Source: Gemmatimonadota bacterium (lineage in GTDB: Bacteria > Latescibacterota > UBA2968 > UBA8231). Taken from it: DNA of 64,000 nt. The position numbers were made by a program, and so were the translations under genes. The stretch is from the NCBI GenBank assembly GCA_018673255.1, contig JABHDC010000087.1, forward strand, positions 1-64,000, written 5' to 3'. Positions 45,842 to 53,596 of the stretch are shown one piece after another. The notes beneath the pieces are model-generated. The model did not search any database and was not told the origin of the DNA. It was given only the letters and a program-made list of their open reading frames with translations. Every line of letters starts with the position of its first letter. Positions within the stretch are counted from its first letter, which is position 1.

Positions 45842-46587
45842 CCCCTCGCGATCTGAATGACTACGACCGCAGCCGTTACGACCGGCAGATGATGGTCGAT
45901 GGCTGGGGTGAAGAGGGCCAGCAACGCCTGGCGGCCTCGACGGTCTTCATCGCCGGCGTGGGAGGGCTCGGATCACCCGTGTCGATCTATCTGGCTGCGG
46001 CCGGCGTAGGCCGACTCGTGTTGTGCGATATCGACGTGATCGATCTGTCGAATCTGAATCGGCAGGTCCTCTATGCCGATGCCGATGTGGGCCAACCCAA
46101 AGCGAGTGTGGCCGCCGCCGCACTGCGTCGATTGAATGAGCAGATCGAAATCGTCGAGCACGTGGAGCGCATGACGGCCGACAACATCGACGACCTGGCC
46201 GGTTCGAGTGATCTGATCGTCGACTGCCTCGACAACTTCCCTACTCGTTACGTGCTCAATGAACTGTGTCTGCGCCAGGGGATGCCGCTGGTGCACGCCG
46301 GCGTGTGGGGTCTGCAGGCGCAGGTCGCTTTCCTGCAACCACCGCAGACCGCCTGCCTGCAGTGCCTCTTCCCCGAGGCGCCACCGCCATCAAAGTTTCC
46401 CGTCGTCGGCGCCGCCCCAGGTGTCGCCGGCTGCCTGCAGGCGATGGAGGCCCTCAAGTATCTTGCCGGCGTCGGAACGAATCTCACCGACCGACTCCTG
46501 ATGATCGATGGTCTGGATGGGGGCACACGCAGCGTACGTCTGCGTCGGGATCCGTCCTGCCCGGCCTGCTCCGGAACACCAATCTGA
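45808..46587 (+). CDS. E1-like adenylyltransferase (ThiF/MoeB/HesA family)
   Basis: A 259-residue protein with the nucleotide site VFIAGVGGLGSPVSIYLAAAG, the Arg in LSNLNRQVLYADADVG, catalytic Asp in VDCLDNFPTRYVLNE, and two zinc CxxC pairs (CLQC and CPAC). Such enzymes adenylate the C-terminus of a ubiquitin-like protein or a peptide. No ThiS/MoaD-like partner is seen nearby. Overlap with the radical SAM gene suggests they act together, possibly on a cofactor or modified peptide. ATG at 45808 follows a GAAGAGAG. Confidence 0.9.
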   Translation: MAGPGDAESGLTPRDLNDYDRSRYDRQMMVDGWGEEGQQRLAASTVFIAGVGGLGSPVSIYLAAAGVGRLVLCDIDVIDLSNLNRQVLYADADVGQPKASVAAAALRRLNEQIEIVEHVERMTADNIDDLAGSSDLIVDCLDNFPTRYVLNELCLRQGMPLVHAGVWGLQAQVAFLQPPQTACLQCLFPEAPPPSKFPVVGAAPGVAGCLQAMEALKYLAGVGTNLTDRLLMIDGLDGGTRSVRLRRDPSCPACSGTPI

Positions 46588-46594
46588 ATTCTGG

Positions 46595-46618
46595 CGAGGG
46601 TCCGCGCCGCTCCCCTCG
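46595..46618. terminator. Weak hairpin between convergent genes
   Basis: cgaggg (46595-46600) and ccctcg (46613-46618) can pair over 6 bp with a 12-base loop in the 31-bp gap between the E1-like gene and the TlpA-like gene. No T run. Confidence 0.3.
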
Positions 46619-47203
46619 TCAGTCCATCGTACGCTGGCCTGAGGTTGCCCCGAGCAATGCGTCGATCTGCCTGGTGAGAGTGGCCTCCACACCCGGCAGA
46701 AATCCAGTGTGCTGGTGGCGGATCTTCCCGGCGCCGTCGATGACGTAGAGCGTCGGAATCACGGAAGCGCGATATCGCAGTTGGTCAGCGACCGTCGCGA
46801 ACAGGACCGGGATGTGCAGGCCCAGTTGCTCCACGTCCTGTGCAACGCCCTCTCTCTCGCGATCCAGATTCAACGCGATGATCACCACATCCTGATTGGC
46901 ATATCCTGCCTGGAGTTTCTGCAAGGCGCGCAATTGTTGGCGACTGGATTCGCTCCACGTAGCCCAGAATGTGGCGACGACCACTTTGCCGCGCAGATCT
47001 GCCAGCGCCAGCGAGTCACCTCCCACGCGCTCCAGTTGCAGATCTGGCGCCGTGGCGCCTGCTTCCAGAGCGACCCCGGTGGGCATGGCCACAGCCGACG
47101 GCACCTCGACGGACCTGAGATTCCACGCGGTCCCACCGATGAGGGCCACCGCAGTGATCGCCAGCAGGGCACCAAAGGCATGTCCCGCCATCCGAGTCCT
47201 CAT
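46619..47203 (-). CDS. TlpA/thioredoxin-fold envelope protein lacking the CxxC active site
   Basis: About 194 residues. One N-terminal membrane anchor (GALLAITAVALIGGTAWNL) is followed by a TlpA/AhpC-like fold: APDLQLERVGGDSLALADLRGKVVVATFWATWSESS region, VVIIALNLDREREGV, and VIPTLYVIDGAGKIRHQHTGF with the cis-Pro. The usual WCPPC is WSESS here, so it cannot do thiol-disulfide chemistry. It may be a binding or scaffold protein. ATG at 47203 overlaps the upstream stop (ATGA). It is last in an operon with an ABC exporter. Confidence 0.85.
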   Translation of the reverse strand: MRTRMAGHAFGALLAITAVALIGGTAWNLRSVEVPSAVAMPTGVALEAGATAPDLQLERVGGDSLALADLRGKVVVATFWATWSESSRQQLRALQKLQAGYANQDVVIIALNLDREREGVAQDVEQLGLHIPVLFATVADQLRYRASVIPTLYVIDGAGKIRHQHTGFLPGVEATLTRQIDALLGATSGQRTMD

Positions 47204-48945
47204 GAGAATTGCTCCATCATAGCCACACTCAGCGCCTGCATGGCACCGTGGTAGACCCATACCAGCCCCAGCACGACAAACCAGCAGATTGTGCCAGCCA
47301 ACAGGGCGCGACGCTTCGAGAGCGCCATCACACTCGGCAAAGACAGGGCGCCCAGTGCCCACGACCAGAGACTGAAGACTTCGACCCGACCCAGCAGGGG
47401 CTTCCACGTGCTGTCGTCAGTCAGAGCACCCAGTCCCGTGGCCGATGACGTGAGGACCTCTCCACCTGCACCGAATGTGGTGTGCAGACTTGCCACACAC
47501 AGACCCAGCACGGCTGGCACCGAGGCATACCCGGCAACGGAGACGACGTCGAAGAAACGACCCCTGCCGCCAGCCAGCCACGCCGCAACCCACAAGGCGA
47601 AGCTCCAGGCGAGCCAGAGACCGAACTGGTAGACGACGAGGGCCAGCAGCATCAAAAGTGGCACGGAGGTGAGCAGCACCGCCGCCAGTCCACCCGGGCT
47701 ACCCAGCAGGGCCCCCCACAATTGTCCCGGATACTGATTGATGCTCGCCACACTGGCCAGGGTCGCACTCAGCAACACCATCGCCGCTGGCGCCGTCCAT
47801 TCCGGTCGCTGCCCAAGTCTTTCGAATGTCCGGATCGGCGCAACCAGCACGCCGCCCAGTAGATCGAGGCGGCCACGCAACGGAATGAGCGCGCCCAGAG
47901 CGGCTAGACTCAGCAACCCGAGGCAGACGGCCAGGGGCCACATGGGCAACTGGTGGCCACTGCGTCCCAGCACATCGAGGGTGATCTCGACGGGTTCTCC
48001 AGCGATCAGTTCCAGTTCCCGGCGCACGGGGGGTTCCGCATCCTCGACTTCCAGCACGAACGCGCCGGGCCGGCCGATGACTTCGAAGTATCCTTCGGCA
48101 TCACTGATGGCGGCGGCCCAACTGCGACCATCAGCGTCTCGCAGACGCACGACCATGCCGCGCCAGCCACTGCCGCCAGGAATGGCCACCCGTCCTCGCA
48201 CACGCGACATCTCTCGCAGGACACCCGGCGAACCGAGCAACCACACGTCACCCGTCCGCGAACTGTTGGAGACCTTGCCCCCCTGAGGTGACCATGACAG
48301 CCAGGTGGCGGCGATCGCATCAGAGTCCATATCGACGGCCACGACGTCAAAGGAGATCCGTTCACCCTTCCTCAAGGCCTCCGGCCCCAGCTGCAGCGAC
48401 AACTCGTAGAAGCTGGTGTCACCAACGGCCCGATGTTCTCCCAGTGCGCCGGCAGCCACCGCATCTCCACCGGAGAGGGTCGGGTTCGTCGAGGTGCCGA
48501 ACAGGCGATACGTCGCGTCACCGGGAAACATCAGATACTGCTGCGGATCATCGTCGCCATGGCGACCGTCCACGTAGAGCTCGATGGCGTCCGTGCTACT
48601 GGGGGTGCTGCCGAGGATCGTCTCCGAGTCGATGACGATGACGGCGATGTAGAGCCGGCTCTGTTCAGGATTCCACGCGACGTGGAACCAGGACGTCAGA
48701 TCCTCCGGCGAGGGATCTGAACTGTCGTAGTTAGCGTATCCCTTGAGCACGGCCCCAAGTTGGTACGCCGGCAGATCCTTGGGCCAGTCGCTCAGGTCGC
48801 CGTCGATGGTGATCGAATCCAGGGGCACAGCCAAGGCCGTGAAGCCCAGATTGTGAGCCGAGGTCGGCAGGGTCCACATGAGCATGACCAGCGCCATGAC
48901 CCCGAACCGAGCCACAGCCCGATCGACCCGAACAGAACGCGTCAC
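47200..48945 (-). CDS. CBM9-like, Ig-like and Yip1-type multidomain membrane protein
   Basis: 581 residues. A signal anchor (VMALVMLMWTLPTSAHNLG) is followed by a family-9 carbohydrate-binding-like domain (LDSITIDGDLSDWPKDLPAY, DAIELYVDGRHGDDD). A carboxypeptidase-regulatory-like fold comes next (RGRVAIPGGSGWRGMVVRLRDADG, SDAEGYFEV). A Yip1-type block of five or so helices ends the protein (VAPIRTFERLGQRPEW, then TVFGA-like segments). It may be an extracytoplasmic sensor or exporter partner. GTG at 48945 overlaps the permease stop (GTGA). Confidence 0.75.
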   Translation of the reverse strand: MTRSVRVDRAVARFGVMALVMLMWTLPTSAHNLGFTALAVPLDSITIDGDLSDWPKDLPAYQLGAVLKGYANYDSSDPSPEDLTSWFHVAWNPEQSRLYIAVIVIDSETILGSTPSSTDAIELYVDGRHGDDDPQQYLMFPGDATYRLFGTSTNPTLSGGDAVAAGALGEHRAVGDTSFYELSLQLGPEALRKGERISFDVVAVDMDSDAIAATWLSWSPQGGKVSNSSRTGDVWLLGSPGVLREMSRVRGRVAIPGGSGWRGMVVRLRDADGRSWAAAISDAEGYFEVIGRPGAFVLEVEDAEPPVRRELELIAGEPVEITLDVLGRSGHQLPMWPLAVCLGLLSLAALGALIPLRGRLDLLGGVLVAPIRTFERLGQRPEWTAPAAMVLLSATLASVASINQYPGQLWGALLGSPGGLAAVLLTSVPLLMLLALVVYQFGLWLAWSFALWVAAWLAGGRGRFFDVVSVAGYASVPAVLGLCVASLHTTFGAGGEVLTSSATGLGALTDDSTWKPLLGRVEVFSLWSWALGALSLPSVMALSKRRALLAGTICWFVVLGLVWVYHGAMQALSVAMMEQFS

Positions 48946-50534
48946 AGTTCCAACCGTTCCAGATGCCAGGCGGCCCAGGCCACCAGCATCGTGCAGAGGG
49001 CCAGCCAGAAGGCGGCCACTGCCAGGGGCAGGAACCACAACAACGGCCGCAGGGCCTCTACCTGCAGTGGGATCAGAGACAGGACCATGGTCGCCACAAT
49101 GAACATGGCGCCGAGAGATCCGATCGCACCGATTCCGCCGCTGACATACTGACCCTTGCGTGGGGGAACGAAGACCGGGAAGCGGGCGCCGATCCCCAGT
49201 CCCCATACGGCACTCAGGATCAGGGCCAGTACGATGGTTGGGATCAGCAGGGGCACGAGGGCCGCATCGATGGGCAGGGTCAGGGGGACCGGCGAAGCGA
49301 CGATGGCGACACCCATCATCATGGCCAGAACGAAGATCGAGATGGATGCCCGTAGAGTCAGCTTGACGGCCAGCACCTTCCACATGGGCAGAGGGAGTAT
49401 GCGCACGATCCAGAAAGCACCCGTTTCCTGACCGATGGCGGGCAGGGTCAGGCCACTCACCATCGAGACGGCGAAGAGAGCCACCATGTAGGGTAGCGGA
49501 ATGCCACTCATCCCGAAGCGCGCCATGATGGCGAAGACGAGAATCAGACCGACTGGCAGCAGCATCGTCCGTGGGGCCTCAGCGATCACGGCGGTCAGTT
49601 CTCGACGGCACAGGGCTCGGCTTTCGTGACCGAGCCACGAGGGTGCCCACCAACCGATACCGGATGCCGCCACCGGAGTCGTGGTCGGTGCTTCCGTCTC
49701 CGGATCCGTGTAGAGCAGGCGTTCGGCCAGCGACCATGTCCCCCCCCAACCGACGGCGGCCAATACGAGCAGGCTCCCCGAAGAGATCAACCATCCGGTC
49801 CACGCATCTGTGGTGGCAGCGGCGATGGCGTCCACGAGCCAGGCGGCGGGACCAATGGCCAGATGACCGGCCAGCTCTCTCACATAGTCCATGACCTCCA
49901 TCGCCTTGCGGGCCAGCGGGGCAAGGAGCATCATGGCCACGCATAGTGGAATCAGGACGATGAGGGTTGCCCCCCGACTCACCCATCGCATGGTACGCCG
50001 CGAGAAGGGCAGGGCCAGGGCTGTGGTCACCAGGGCTCCGAATCCCATGGCAGCCAGACCAAACAGCAGGATGGGGATCACCATGGCCGGGTAGGCGATC
50101 GGCGCCGCCTCGGCGTGAATCCCATAGAAGACGGCAACGGGCACGAAGAGCAGCAGCAGGGGTGACATCACCACCGACAGGTAGGTCAGTCGCAGACGTG
50201 TCAGGGCCGGTCCGGGAATCGGCAGAGATCGCAGCAGGTCGTGGTCGGTGGATTCCACCAGGACGGCAAAGATGCGTCCGAGGATGAGGATCAGCAGAAT
50301 GACACCAAAGGCTGTTGCCGGCACGTGGAGAAGCAATCGCAATGCCTCGATCCCAAGTCGCTCATTCACCATGCCGAAGAGCGAGTAGAGGGACCAGTAC
50401 AACATCACCACAACGGGCAGATTGATGAGGACGATGAGGCCCACAAAGATCCGCGCCCCCCAATCGCGGCCGGTTTCCGGCCGCAGAGCTGCCCACAGCA
50501 TGCGGGCGCGGTAGATCAGATAGATCCAGGTCAT
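48942..50534 (-). CDS. ABC-2-type transporter permease
   Basis: A 530-residue hydrophobic protein with about 12 predicted helices, for example IFVGLIVLINLPVVVMLYW, VILLILILGRIFAVLV and LLPVGLILVFAIMARFG. It has no strong sequence signature other than its pairing with the ATPase upstream, and resembles the large ABC-2 permeases of antibiotic or lipid exporters. ATG at 50534. The substrate is unknown. Confidence 0.8.
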   Translation of the reverse strand: MTWIYLIYRARMLWAALRPETGRDWGARIFVGLIVLINLPVVVMLYWSLYSLFGMVNERLGIEALRLLLHVPATAFGVILLILILGRIFAVLVESTDHDLLRSLPIPGPALTRLRLTYLSVVMSPLLLLFVPVAVFYGIHAEAAPIAYPAMVIPILLFGLAAMGFGALVTTALALPFSRRTMRWVSRGATLIVLIPLCVAMMLLAPLARKAMEVMDYVRELAGHLAIGPAAWLVDAIAAATTDAWTGWLISSGSLLVLAAVGWGGTWSLAERLLYTDPETEAPTTTPVAASGIGWWAPSWLGHESRALCRRELTAVIAEAPRTMLLPVGLILVFAIMARFGMSGIPLPYMVALFAVSMVSGLTLPAIGQETGAFWIVRILPLPMWKVLAVKLTLRASISIFVLAMMMGVAIVASPVPLTLPIDAALVPLLIPTIVLALILSAVWGLGIGARFPVFVPPRKGQYVSGGIGAIGSLGAMFIVATMVLSLIPLQVEALRPLLWFLPLAVAAFWLALCTMLVAWAAWHLERLEL

Positions 50535-50617
50535 GACGCGTATTCCGCCGTCGCTGCGGGTCGGGCCAGCCTCTTGCCTCCCAGCTCAGACATCGTGGAG
50601 TTCAGGCATTTTGGAGT

Positions 50618-51370
50618 TCAGGCATCGTCGAGATAACTGGCCAGTTCGGCGACTTCCGCCCCGCCAGTCAACTCGAGGAAGATGTCTTCCAGACTCGTAT
50701 CGCGACCGCCCCGCAACTCCTCCATGGTACCAACCGCCACGAGGCGCCCTCCCTGAATGATGCCGGCCCGGTCGCACATACGCTCGGCTACCTCCAGAAT
50801 GTGCGTCGATAGAAAGACCGTGGCGCCCCGCTCCTTGAGGCCGAGTAACAGATCTTTCACAACCCTCGCACTGCGCGGATCCAGGCCGCTGGTGGGTTCG
50901 TCGAAGAGCAGGGTCTGTGGATTGTGCAGCAGCGCCGTGGCGATGGCCACCTTCTTGCGCATGCCATGGGAGTAGCCCTTGATCGGCTTGTCGGCCGCTT
51001 CCTCCAACTCGAGCATGGCCAGCAACTCATCGGCTCGTCGCCGCAGTCTGTCCGCATCGAGACCGCGCGCTTCGCCGACGAAGTTGATCATCTGCCGTCC
51101 GCTCAACCGCTCGTAGAGGAAGGGATTCTCGGGCAGGTAACCGATCCCGGTCCGCACGCCCAGACTGTCGCGACTCGCATCCAGGCCGTCCACGAAAACC
51201 CGGCCCTCGGTGGGCTGCAACAACGTCGCACACATCTTGATCGACGTCGTCTTGCCGGCACCATTGGGCCCGAGGAAGACGAACAACTCGCCATCCTCGA
51301 CCTGCAGATCCAGACCATCCACGGCGACCTTGTCGCCGTAGTGCTTAGTGACCCCTTCGAATTGGATCAC
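50618..51370 (-). CDS. ABC transporter ATP-binding protein
   Basis: A 250-residue ATPase of the CcmA/DrrA type: Walker A GPNGAGKTTSIKM, signature YSHGMRKKVAIATALL, Walker B TLLFDEPTSGLDP and H-loop STHILEVAERMC. The signature has SHGMR where most have SGGMR. GTG at 51370 overlaps the stop of the upstream unknown gene (GTGA). It energises the permease at 48942. Confidence 0.93.
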   Translation of the reverse strand: MIQFEGVTKHYGDKVAVDGLDLQVEDGELFVFLGPNGAGKTTSIKMCATLLQPTEGRVFVDGLDASRDSLGVRTGIGYLPENPFLYERLSGRQMINFVGEARGLDADRLRRRADELLAMLELEEAADKPIKGYSHGMRKKVAIATALLHNPQTLLFDEPTSGLDPRSARVVKDLLLGLKERGATVFLSTHILEVAERMCDRAGIIQGGRLVAVGTMEELRGGRDTSLEDIFLELTGGAEVAELASYLDDA

Positions 51371-52209
51371 GCCGCCCGCAACCAGTCGGGCAATTCATCC
51401 TCGCTCTTGCCGTGATAGGCGCAGTTCTCGTACGGACAGTCCGTGCACTGGCCCTTCAGCGATGGCACGGCAGGCTCTCCCTTGACCGATTCGGCGATCT
51501 CGATTGCCAGCTCCATGTCTTTCCGGGCGCCATGCACGGCGAGGGTCACCGCCCCCTCGGACCCACCGATGCCACCGGCTGCCACGGGAATCGCCTCGAC
51601 GCCAGCCATGGTCTGGAGGGCATCACACTCGGTGAAGACCAGGCCATTGTTCAGGCAATACATGCCGAAGGTCGCGCCCATCGAATAATCGAGACGTTTG
51701 GCCCCCAACCAGCGGCAGGCTTCCGGGACGGATGGCACCAGCTTTTCCAGTCCAACGGGAAAGACATAACGCATGCCTGTAGAGGTCATCGTACCGATCG
51801 TGGCTGCCACGGTTCCACCGTCAAAACCGGAGGTGATGACACCCACGTTGCCATCCGAATCGACGGCATTGGCGCCCTTGATGACCACCGTGTCCAGATG
51901 GAAGTCTTCGAAGACCTCGGCCATCGTGCGTTCCACCCGTTCGCCCTTGTAGAGAACGATGGGGATCCGGTCATCACGCTGTGCAGCGGGGGTCACACAC
52001 AACACGCGCTGGCTGCTGGTACCGGCCGTGAAGGCCTCGGGATCCACATCGAGGCCGCCCAGCTCCTGGGCGATGAACCCATTCGTCGTGCCGCCCGCAA
52101 TCACGACATAGGCGTTCTCCAGGGCCTCGACGACGGGTGTGCACTGTGCCACGCCCCGTGCGATGAGACGTTTCGATTCGGCCGGTGTGAAGGTGAAGAC
52201 TGCTCGCAT
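51367..52209 (-). CDS. Conserved protein of unknown function with C-terminal Cys motif
   Basis: A 280-residue soluble protein, MRAVFTFTPAESKRLIARGVA..., with a Gly-rich nucleotide- or sugar-phosphate-like start (VVIAGGTTNGFIAQEL), VVIKGANAVDSDGNVGVITSGFDGG, and a C-terminal metal-type motif QCTDCPYENCAYHGK. I do not recognise a named family. The fold could be isomerase-like. It heads the ABC operon and overlaps the ATPase, so it may make or sense the transported compound. ATG at 52209 follows a GAGGAGGAG region. Confidence 0.75.
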   Translation of the reverse strand: MRAVFTFTPAESKRLIARGVAQCTPVVEALENAYVVIAGGTTNGFIAQELGGLDVDPEAFTAGTSSQRVLCVTPAAQRDDRIPIVLYKGERVERTMAEVFEDFHLDTVVIKGANAVDSDGNVGVITSGFDGGTVAATIGTMTSTGMRYVFPVGLEKLVPSVPEACRWLGAKRLDYSMGATFGMYCLNNGLVFTECDALQTMAGVEAIPVAAGGIGGSEGAVTLAVHGARKDMELAIEIAESVKGEPAVPSLKGQCTDCPYENCAYHGKSEDELPDWLRAA

Positions 52210-52377
52210 ACACTCCTCCTCTTCCTTTTGCCTGCATCGTGATGCACACACGAGCGACGCCCGGTGCACTCTGTACCCCATCAATACCAGACGCCGCCGA
52301 TCTGATTCACCACGCTGTCGTCTGCGCAGCAGACGGTACGGAGGCGTCAGACAGCCTGTTCGATACGTGCGTCAGCC

Positions 52378-53322
52378 TCAAACGCCGCCTTCGTCAGCCA
52401 AATGTGCGAACAACTCCGTCGACAGATACCGCTCACCTGAACTGGGCAGAATGACGACGATCTGCTTTCCTGCCATGTCGCTTCGACCTGCCACCTGCAT
52501 CGCTGCAGCCAGGGCCGCGCCGGATGAAATTCCGACGAGCAGGCCTTCCTCGGTCGCCGCGCGTCGCGCCGTCACCATGGCATCCTCATCGGTCACACGC
52601 ACGATATCATCGATCACCGACTGATCCAGTACATCAGGCACGAAACCGGCGCCGATCCCCTGAATCTTATGCGGTCCCTTCTCGCCTCCTGACAGAATCG
52701 GCGATGCATCCGGTTCGACGGCGATCACCTGAACCGACGACTTGAGCTCTTTCAGACGGGTTCCGACACCGGTGATTGTCCCCCCCGTGCCGACACCGCT
52801 GATCAACACATCGACACCACCCTCGGTGTCACGCCAGATTTCCTCAGCCGTCGTCTCTCGGTGGATTCCAGGATTGGCGGGATTGGCAAATTGCTGCGGG
52901 ACGAAGGCCTTGTCGGCAGCGGCAGCGATCTTCTCGGCTTCAGCGATGGCCCCGCCCATACCAGCGGCGGCCGGCGTCAACACCAGCGTCGCACCGAGGG
53001 CCCTGAGCAATTGGCGTCGCTCCCGACTCATGCTCTCCGGCATGGTCAGCGTGAGTCGATACCCCCGGGCGGCACAGACGAAGGCCAGACCGATCCCCGT
53101 ATTCCCCGACGTGGGCTCCACAACCAGCGTGTCCGCATCCAGGCGCCCATCCGCTTCGGCCGCATCGATCATAGCCAGACCGATCCGGTCCTTCACGCTG
53201 GACATGGGATTGCAGTACTCGAGCTTCGCCAACACCTCAGCATCGGCCTTGCCCACCAATCGACGCAGCCGAACCAGCGGCGTGTTACCAACAGTCTGTG
53301 TGATATCGTCGTAGATCTGCAT
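52378..53322 (-). CDS. cysK: Cysteine synthase (O-acetylserine sulfhydrylase)
   Basis: A 314-residue PLP enzyme: [10 protein letters not shown], the PLP Lys in [17 protein letters not shown], the substrate loop [13 protein letters not shown], the phosphate-binding [12 protein letters not shown], and C-terminal [12 protein letters not shown]. It makes cysteine from O-acetylserine and sulfide. ATG at 53322 follows GAGGG. It is a single gene with a repeat-bearing region upstream. Confidence 0.94.
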   Translation of the reverse strand: MQIYDDITQTVGNTPLVRLRRLVGKADAEVLAKLEYCNPMSSVKDRIGLAMIDAAEADGRLDADTLVVEPTSGNTGIGLAFVCAARGYRLTLTMPESMSRERRQLLRALGATLVLTPAAAGMGGAIAEAEKIAAAADKAFVPQQFANPANPGIHRETTAEEIWRDTEGGVDVLISGVGTGGTITGVGTRLKELKSSVQVIAVEPDASPILSGGEKGPHKIQGIGAGFVPDVLDQSVIDDIVRVTDEDAMVTARRAATEEGLLVGISSGAALAAAMQVAGRSDMAGKQIVVILPSSGERYLSTELFAHLADEGGV

Positions 53323-53348
53323 GAACCCTCTTCGTTTCAGTACCCGCC

Positions 53349-53479
53349 GCCGCAGGATGCGGCACTTGGGGCTTTCGCTCACAAGGAATGACGTTGTTGG
53401 TCATTCCCAAGGCGACACGATGTCGCCTCTGCCGCAGGATGCGGCCCTTGGAGCTTTCGCTCACAGGGAATGACGTTGT
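53349..53479. repeat. Two copies of a 49-bp direct repeat containing a hairpin
   Basis: Copies at 53349-53397 and 53431-53479 (82 bp apart) differ at only a few positions. Both begin with gccgcaggatgcggc, which folds as gccgca/tgcggc with a 3-base loop, and include gctttcgctcaca and ggaatgacgttgt. They lie in the 274-bp gap between cysK and the M16 peptidase gene. The pattern is REP-like; no transposase is nearby. A further 11-base repeat ccacggcgcaa occurs twice near 53550-53570. Confidence 0.75.
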
Positions 53480-53596
53480 CCGGCTTCACCGCCGGGTGGA
53501 TCGAGTTGCTCGACGCCTAAAGTGAATGGATCCGGGTGCCAAATGCAATCCACGGCGCAAGCCACGGCGCAATCCGCTGCCGAGGTCACCTACCGT

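Noticed and set aside
44423..46587. [Fe]-hydrogenase cofactor pathway (HmdB/HcgE)
   Set aside because: Only the CX5CX2C spacing and an E1-like neighbour agree; no other hcg genes or hmd are present, and the SPASM-like tail does not fit HmdB.
52265..52280. Sigma-54 promoter before the unknown gene at 51367-52209
   Set aside because: GG-N10-GC spacing is present on the minus strand, but the -24 element (TGGGGTA) is too poor and the match is likely chance.
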